Assembly: GCA_964610115.1 (NCBI GenBank)
Contig: CAZSUW010000046.1
Location: 1-20,124 of the forward strand
Length of the DNA: 20,124 nt
Source: Litorimonas sp964610115
Lineage (GTDB): Bacteria; Pseudomonadota; Alphaproteobacteria; Caulobacterales; Maricaulaceae
Reading direction: 5' to 3'
Part shown: piece after piece, positions 15,451-20,124 of the stretch
Numbering within the stretch: position 1 is the first letter of the stretch
How the letters are laid out: each line of letters opens with the position of its first letter
Notes under the pieces: generated by a model
What the model was told of the DNA's origin: nothing
What the model saw: the letters and a program-made list of their open reading frames with translations, nothing else
Databases searched by the model: none
Position numbers and translations under genes: made by a program

Positions 15451-16449
15451 TTATCGGCCCAAGCCGACCGCAATATCGTGGATCGAGGTTTCGGGGCGCG
15501 CGCCATAATGCTGGATGACTTCGGCTGCCGCGAGACTTCCCAGATAGCCTGCATCGGCCCAGTTAAGGCCGAGCGTATAACCCGCCATGACGCCCGCTGC
15601 ATATTGATCGCCCGCGCCCGTCGTATCGATGACGCGCTCCACAGGGGCGGCTTTGACGTGATAGCGGCGTTTGCCATCGCTGATAATAGACCCGCGCGCC
15701 CCGCGCGTGACGCAAATGACGACATTCGAGGCTTCAATCGCGTCTAGGCCCGCATCAATGCTGTCTGTGTCAGTGAGGGCAAAGAGCTCTTCTTCATTGG
15801 CGAAGAGGAGGTCGGTTTGGCTTTTGACGAGCTGCTGGAAGCTGGCCTTGTGGCGATGCACACAGAACGGGTCTGACAGGCTGAGCGCCACTTTCCGACC
15901 CGCAGCATGGGCGACTTCGGCGGCGTGGACAAAGGCGGCTTTGGCCTCATCGCCATCGAATAGGTAGCCTTCAAGATAGAGCAGTTTTGAAGCCCGGATC
16001 ATATCGTCCAGCACGTCGCTGCGCTCAAACTCCACACTCGCGCCCAAAAATGTGTTCATGGTCCGCGCCCCATCAGGCGTGACGAAAATCATCGACCGCG
16101 CGCTTGGCGTACCAGAATTCGTTGGCGGTGTGCGGTAGTCGACGCCTGCCCGCTCAAATCCGTCCACCAGCGCCTGGCCTGTGCGGTCCTTGCCGACCTT
16201 GGCAATCAGTCCGGTGCGAAAGCCCATTTCAGCCAAGCCGACCAAAGAATTCACGCCCGACCCGCCGGCAATCATCCGGTCTTGGCCCGTGTCACGCGCC
16301 GCAGTGTGCAAGGTCAGCGCCCGGTCGGCGTCGATCAGGTTCATGGCGTTACGTTCCATCCCATTGGCGGTGATGAAGCCGTCCTCGACGGGGGTGATGA
16401 TGTCCATAATGGCATTGCCGATGGCAACGACGTCGTAACTACTCGACAT
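15451..16449 (-). CDS. PfkB-family carbohydrate/nucleoside kinase (adenosine kinase-like)
   Basis: 332-residue ribokinase-fold kinase. The N-terminal VVAIGNAIMDII (7-18) begins the fold, GGSGVNS (62-68) is the first PfkB signature region with the substrate-binding Asn, NEEEL at 218-222 is the Mg/phosphate-linked motif, and DTTGAGDQYAAG (275-286) is the second signature with the catalytic base Asp281. Overall it resembles the alphaproteobacterial proteins annotated as adenosine kinase, which phosphorylate adenosine to AMP; the substrate is inference. The open frame runs on to 16539. I chose the ATG at 16449 because GGAAG lies 8 bases upstream, whereas the ATG at 16464 has no such site. It is divergent from the ATP-grasp gene across a 105-bp gap. 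Confidence 0.88.
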   Translation of the reverse strand: MSSSYDVVAIGNAIMDIITPVEDGFITANGMERNAMNLIDADRALTLHTAARDTGQDRMIAGGSGVNSLVGLAEMGFRTGLIAKVGKDRTGQALVDGFERAGVDYRTPPTNSGTPSARSMIFVTPDGARTMNTFLGASVEFERSDVLDDMIRASKLLYLEGYLFDGDEAKAAFVHAAEVAHAAGRKVALSLSDPFCVHRHKASFQQLVKSQTDLLFANEEELFALTDTDSIDAGLDAIEASNVVICVTRGARGSIISDGKRRYHVKAAPVERVIDTTGAGDQYAAGVMAGYTLGLNWADAGYLGSLAAAEVIQHYGARPETSIHDIAVGLGR

Positions 16450-16554
16450 ATGAGGCGCTTCCATAGTGATAAGATCAGGCGCCAAATCTGTGCGCCCTCT
16501 TGACCGCCGCGCCTTAAGGGATAAGGGCCGCGCGTTCAATATGGGGACTTCATT

Positions 16555-17463
16555 ATGCGTATTGCTTTGCTCGTCAGCGCGAACCTCTTGCCAGACTCCT
16601 CTGACACGCGCGTCGATGTGTTTGAATTTGACGAAGAGCTGGCGACGCTAACACCCGCGTTTGCGGCAGAAGGCATGACGCTGGAAGCGCGACTTTGGGA
16701 TGACGCGCTGACTTACGCGGCTGAGTATGACGCGCTTTTGCCGCTTATGGTTTGGGATTATTTCGAGGGCAATGAAGCCCGCTTTCTGGCGACTATGACA
16801 GATGCGGCGAAGATCACGCCCGTTTTCAACGCGCCCAATATCTTGCGCTGGAATGCGGATAAGTCTTATCTCGCCGGCCTGTCGGAAAGAGGCGCGCCTG
16901 TTATCCCGACCCGTACGGTTCACGGCGTGAGCGAAAGGGATGCGACCGCGGCCTTTGCCGCCTTCGGGACCGACAAAATCGTCATCAAGCCCATTGTCGG
17001 CGGCGGGGCGTGGCGTCAGGTTTTGCATGGCCAAGGCGATCCTTGGCCCGCGGCAGACCAGCTCCCGCCAGAAGGCGCGCTGATCCAACCTTTCCTGCCG
17101 AGCGTCGTGGAAGAAGGGGAGTTTAGCCTGCTCTATTTTGACGGTCAGTTCAGCCACGCTTTGCGCAAAATCGCCAAAGATGGCGATTACCGCATTCAAA
17201 GTTCTTATGGCGGGCGGGAAGAACCCTATCAGCCCAGCGCGTCGGACCGGGCGACGGCAGAGGCTGTGCTGGCCTCGCTCGATGACACCCCGCTCTATGC
17301 GCGGGTCGACCTCTTGCGCGGTCTGGACGGGCAGCTCGCCTTGATCGAATTGGAATTGATTGAACCCTATCTCTATCTGCCATTGGCGGAGGTCCGGGAT
17401 GACGGCTTGAATGCCGGCGCGGTCCGGCTCGCCAAAGCGTTGAAAGCGCGCCTGCTTGCATAA
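16555..17463 (+). CDS. ATP-grasp family ligase (RimK/DcsG-like), substrate unknown
   Basis: 302-residue protein. The N-terminal about 95 residues form a pre-ATP-grasp domain (MRIALLVSANLLPDSSDTRVD). NADKSYL (100-106) marks the substrate/ATP lobe start, KIVIKPIVGGGAWRQV (141-156) the ATP-binding lysine and glycine-rich loop, ALIQPFLPSVVEEGEFSLLYF (175-195) the adenine/Mg region, and YARVDLL with LIELELIEPYLY (263-274) the Mg-binding acidic end. I recognise the overall pattern as that of RimK-type ATP-grasp proteins related to the D-cycloserine cyclo-ligase DcsG and often annotated as glutathione synthetase-like. No neighbouring gene indicates the substrate. GGGGA (16543-16547) is 7 bases before the ATG. 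It appears monocistronic. Confidence 0.8.
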   Translation: MRIALLVSANLLPDSSDTRVDVFEFDEELATLTPAFAAEGMTLEARLWDDALTYAAEYDALLPLMVWDYFEGNEARFLATMTDAAKITPVFNAPNILRWNADKSYLAGLSERGAPVIPTRTVHGVSERDATAAFAAFGTDKIVIKPIVGGGAWRQVLHGQGDPWPAADQLPPEGALIQPFLPSVVEEGEFSLLYFDGQFSHALRKIAKDGDYRIQSSYGGREEPYQPSASDRATAEAVLASLDDTPLYARVDLLRGLDGQLALIELELIEPYLYLPLAEVRDDGLNAGAVRLAKALKARLLA

Positions 17464-17564
17464 AGACATGCTTGCAGAAATGCCGGGGCAGCGTCCCCCG
17501 AAAGCGCCCCGAATCTCCCTGACAAAAGCTCGTCAGGTGCGGTCTTTTTGTTTATAAGATCGGC

Positions 17565-18005
17565 ATGGAGCCCTATAGCTACCGTGCGGATGCCAAGGTG
17601 CCGGACTTTTCGGACGTCGACCCCATAATCGTCTTTGATGGCTATTGCGCCCTCTGTTCGGGCTGGGTTGATTTTGTGATGGCGCGTGATGGGGGCCGTT
17701 TTCGCTTTCTGGCAGCGCAAAGCCCGCTCGGCGAAGCGCTCTATGCCCATTACGGGTTTAAGTCCGGTGATTACGATACCAACATCCTGATCGAAAACGG
17801 ATGCGCGCGGGTGAAAAGCGACGGGACCCTCGCTATGTTCGCGCGGCTCGGTTGGCCGTGGCGGGCCATGGGCGTGTTCTGGATAATCCCGCGCCCGATC
17901 CGCGATTGGGGTTATGATCGGATTGCGCGCAATCGCCTGCGCTGGTTTGGACAGCGCGACACATGCCGCGTGCCAAGTCCAAGAGAAAAGGCGCGCTTCC
18001 TGTGA
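17565..18005 (+). CDS. DCC-family (DUF393) thiol-disulfide oxidoreductase-like protein
   Basis: 146-residue protein with the DCC signature DGYCALC at residues 25-31, preceded by IIVFD and followed by SGWVDFVMARD, the standard DUF393 layout. The two cysteines (28 and 31) form a thioredoxin-like CxxC. No signal peptide is present, so it is probably cytoplasmic. One moderately hydrophobic stretch (about 96-110) is typical of the family and not a clear membrane segment. Biochemical role is not established for the family. A TATAAG hexamer at 17553-17558 could be a promoter element. Its TGA overlaps the possible GTG start of the next gene as GTGA, so the two are probably co-translated. Confidence 0.85.
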   Translation: MEPYSYRADAKVPDFSDVDPIIVFDGYCALCSGWVDFVMARDGGRFRFLAAQSPLGEALYAHYGFKSGDYDTNILIENGCARVKSDGTLAMFARLGWPWRAMGVFWIIPRPIRDWGYDRIARNRLRWFGQRDTCRVPSPREKARFL

Positions 18006-19633
18006 ACGAACACGTCACGAAAGTTCTGATCATTGGGGGCTATGGCACATTTGGTCAAAGGCTTGTGCGCCTTTTGTCCGATATAAATGGTTTGCATGTT
18101 TTCGTGGCCGGACGACGGGCGGATAAAGCCGCCGCGCTGATTGCGACTTTGAGCGGTCCCGCAAAGCTAGAGCCGTGGTCTTTGGATCGGTCCAAACCGC
18201 TTGATACGTCTTTCATCGTGGATGTCGTTGTCGATGCCGTCGGCCCGTTTCAGGCCTATGGTGAAAGCCGCGATTATGTCACCGATTATGCTGATGCCGT
18301 CGGTGCGACCTATATCGACCTCTCTGACGACCCGCATTTTTGCGCGCATAGGGTTGAACGCGCGAAGCGTGCGTCGACGACCGTGGCCACAGGGTGGAGC
18401 ACATTTTCAGCCGTGACAGGCGCGGTCTATCACGCTTTGGGTGGTGCGGATGGCGAGGCCTTGCCAATCCGCGCGGGCATTGTGCCCAGTCCGCGCCAGC
18501 CTATGGGCCGCGCCGTGATCGATAGCGTTCTATCTTATGCCGGGCATCTGCTGCCCGGCGGGGCGGCGGGTCTAACGCAGGCCCTGCGCCGGACGGTCGC
18601 GCCGGCGGGTGCGCGCCCCATGCGCTCGCTGCTCTTTGCCAATGTGGCCACGCCTGATGCGGTTCTGATTGATCCACGCGCCACGGGATGGGTCGCGCCG
18701 CAACCCCAAAGCCTGCACCGCGTGCTGATCCTAATGGCGCGCCTGGCGCGGTGGCGTATGCTACCGCCCTTGCGTTGGTTTGGTCGGATCATTCATGCGG
18801 TTCAGGCAAAGCTATCCGTGGGTGAACCGCGGGGCGGATTATTTGTAGAGGTCGGTGATCCGTCTGAAACGATGCGGCGCTGGGACTTAATCGGCGAGGG
18901 TGATACGGGGCCTTATGTGCCAATCATTCCGGCCGCCGCCCTGATAAAAGCTATCCATGAGGGCGAGCGTTTTGCCCCGGGCCTTTTGAAAGCAGGCGCG
19001 GGTTTTCGACTAGAGCGCCTGACGCCATTTTTTGATCAGCTCGGAATTTCTTATGGTGAGCGGACGATGGAAGTGGGTCTTTATGCCAATGCGCTGGGCG
19101 GGGCGATGGGGGGCCTGCCTGTCCCAATTCAACGCCTACATAAAGGCGGCCGGTTTGAGGGCCGCGCGATTGTCACGCGGGGTCGCAACCCTTTGGGGCA
19201 GGTTTTGGCGCGCTTGCTTGGCCTGCCCCCGGCGGGGGAGCACTCTCTGACGGTCTCTCTCACAAGCGATGAAAACGGCGTTGAACATTGGGTGCGCGAC
19301 TATGACGGGCGCGTCATGCGAAGCCGTCAACATGCCGGTGCGGGACGCGCCGTTCATACTGTGGTTGAAGCCTTTGGCCCCTTTGCTGTCTGGCTGGGCC
19401 TAAGCGTGGAGGACGGTGGCGCGCGTCTGCGCTATACGGTGCAGGGCTGGAGCGTCTTCGGCCTGCCTCTGCCGCGATGGCTTGCCCCGGGCGGCGATGT
19501 TTTTGAGGCCGTTGACGATCAGGGCCGTTTCACCTTCCACGTGGATATGCGCGCGCCGGGGTTTGGGCGGCTGGTCAAATATGAAGGCTGGCTGGTGCCG
19601 ACAGAGGCAAAAGAGCCAAAAGAAACCGATTAG
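18002..19633 (+). CDS. Saccharopine dehydrogenase-like NAD(P)-binding protein with C-terminal DUF4166
   Basis: About 543 residues from the GTG at 18002. The N-terminal Rossmann fold begins KVLIIGGYGTFGQRLV (7-22) with the GxGxxG-type loop, followed by FVAGRRADKA, DAVGPFQAYG and YIDLSDDPHF, as in saccharopine dehydrogenase-like reductases. The last about 170 residues (from VPIQRLHKGGRFEGRA, with a late LKYEGWLVP-like end) look like DUF4166. Substrate is unknown. GTGA overlap with the DUF393 stop favours the GTG start. An ATG at 17963 in the same frame would add 13 basic residues (MPRAKSKRKGALP) and overlap DUF393 by 43 bp; I cannot decide firmly. Its stop overlaps that of the convergent dioxygenase gene by 4 bp. 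Confidence 0.8.
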   Translation: MNEHVTKVLIIGGYGTFGQRLVRLLSDINGLHVFVAGRRADKAAALIATLSGPAKLEPWSLDRSKPLDTSFIVDVVVDAVGPFQAYGESRDYVTDYADAVGATYIDLSDDPHFCAHRVERAKRASTTVATGWSTFSAVTGAVYHALGGADGEALPIRAGIVPSPRQPMGRAVIDSVLSYAGHLLPGGAAGLTQALRRTVAPAGARPMRSLLFANVATPDAVLIDPRATGWVAPQPQSLHRVLILMARLARWRMLPPLRWFGRIIHAVQAKLSVGEPRGGLFVEVGDPSETMRRWDLIGEGDTGPYVPIIPAAALIKAIHEGERFAPGLLKAGAGFRLERLTPFFDQLGISYGERTMEVGLYANALGGAMGGLPVPIQRLHKGGRFEGRAIVTRGRNPLGQVLARLLGLPPAGEHSLTVSLTSDENGVEHWVRDYDGRVMRSRQHAGAGRAVHTVVEAFGPFAVWLGLSVEDGGARLRYTVQGWSVFGLPLPRWLAPGGDVFEAVDDQGRFTFHVDMRAPGFGRLVKYEGWLVPTEAKEPKETD

Positions 19634-20124
19634 AGCCCCAAGATCCGGTCTGGGTGCTGTCCGTTCACATAGCCCATAAAGGCGGCGTGAATGTTATAGC
19701 CGATCAGCTCGCGCACGCGCTTGGGCAGTTTCGCCGCCGTCTTTCGGGTCACGGCCAGTGTCATCTGCTCCAAGGGCCGCGCCCAGCCAGGGCAATATTG
19801 CGGCGTGATAATTAGGCGCGGCTTATCCGTCTGGTTTGCGCCGCCGCGATGGAATAGCGTGCCTTTGGCAATCATGAGCGATCCTGCCGGCATGGTCACT
19901 TTAATGCGGTCTGGATGATCGCCCTTAGGGTGTTCATCGGTAGGGCGCTCTGATCCCCAAAGATGGCTGCGCGGGATAATTTCCGTTGCGCCGTTTTCTT
20001 CTGTCGTATCATCAATCGCCCAGAACGTGCTGACACCATGGGCTGGACGGGGCCGGGGGACAAGGATCTGCTCATCATCATAGTGCCAGTCCTGCACGGT
20101 TTCACCAGACAGTAAGCGAATGGC
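19630..20124 (-). CDS. Phytanoyl-CoA dioxygenase (PhyH) family protein, 5'-truncated by window end
   Basis: 164 residues of the C-terminal part of an Fe(II)/2-oxoglutarate-dependent oxygenase. The frame stays open to the last base of the window, so the start lies outside; the GTG at 20097 is internal. QDWHYDDEQ holds the H-x-D iron ligands, NGATEIIPRSHLWG is the conserved PhyH strand-turn, PAGSLMIAKGTLFHRGGANQTD supplies the distal iron-binding His, and KPRLIITPQYC carries the Arg that binds the 2-oxoglutarate carboxylate. Substrate is unknown; the family covers fatty acids, amino acids and secondary metabolites. It is convergent with the DUF4166 gene. Confidence 0.88.
   Translation of the reverse strand, partial: AIRLLSGETVQDWHYDDEQILVPRPRPAHGVSTFWAIDDTTEENGATEIIPRSHLWGSERPTDEHPKGDHPDRIKVTMPAGSLMIAKGTLFHRGGANQTDKPRLIITPQYCPGWARPLEQMTLAVTRKTAAKLPKRVRELIGYNIHAAFMGYVNGQHPDRILGL

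Noticed and set aside
16648..17469. 273-codon open frame on the minus strand opposite the ATP-grasp gene
   Set aside because: Antisense shadow; the plus-strand product has clear ATP-grasp motifs and the minus product has none.
17518..17548. CCTGAC/GTCAGG hairpin followed by TTTTT after the ATP-grasp gene
   Set aside because: The 6-bp stem has an 8-nt loop and the T run starts about 6 bases after the stem, so it is too weak to call as a terminator.
1..20124. tRNA, rRNA, CRISPR, insertion sequence, prophage or defence-system signatures
   Set aside because: I looked in all gaps and found no cloverleaf-like sequence, regular repeat-spacer pattern, transposase or phage motif. Almost all of the window is accounted for by genes.

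Overview
The window is a chromosomal origin-proximal segment of an alphaproteobacterium. The gene content (mnmG-rsmG-parA-parB, dnaQ-coaE-aroE-maf-ppsR, hemE-hemJ), GANTC and CtrA-like motifs, a DUF3576 lipoprotein gene and a Q/P-rich porin gene all point to the Caulobacterales/Maricaulales side of the class (a Hyphomonadaceae-like marine bacterium is my best guess). In Caulobacter crescentus the replication origin also lies beside hemE and the DUF299 (ppsR) gene, so the 460-bp gap between ppsR and hemE here is the probable oriC. The family-level placement is inference.

Layout. 1-4438 (+): the end of mnmG (cut by the window start), rsmG, a gap with four parS sites, parA and parB. A fifth parS lies inside the mnmG coding sequence. 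4458-8124 (-): ppsR, maf, aroE, coaE and dnaQ, tightly packed with 1-4 bp overlaps and read away from the origin. 8125-8584: candidate oriC with two identical near-consensus DnaA boxes around a very AT-rich stretch. 8585-10127 (+): hemE and hemJ, two heme-synthesis steps. 10189-10653 (-): a DUF3576 lipoprotein. 10874-12782 (+): a porin gene interrupted by a run of 100 N, an assembly gap in a low-complexity region. 12772-13410 (-) and 13409-14140 (+): a ThiE-like protein and a YggS/PLP-homeostasis protein whose start codons interlock. 14098-16449 (-): a DAACS-type symporter and a PfkB-family (adenosine kinase-like) sugar/nucleoside kinase. 16555-17463 (+): an ATP-grasp ligase of unknown substrate. 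17565-19633 (+): a DCC (DUF393) protein overlapping a saccharopine-dehydrogenase-like/DUF4166 protein. 19630-20124 (-): a phytanoyl-CoA dioxygenase-like gene cut by the window end.

How it fits together. The first half carries the replication and segregation apparatus (oriC, ParABS, DNA polymerase III proofreading subunit) with housekeeping genes that commonly travel with it: tRNA and rRNA modification, CoA, shikimate and heme synthesis, and PPDK/PEP-synthase control. The second half is ordinary accessory metabolism and transport. I see no tRNA, rRNA, CRISPR array, insertion sequence, prophage or defence system. I do not find a clearly new multi-gene system. The least explained parts are the ATP-grasp protein, the DUF393 plus DUF4166 pair, and the unresolved porin gap.
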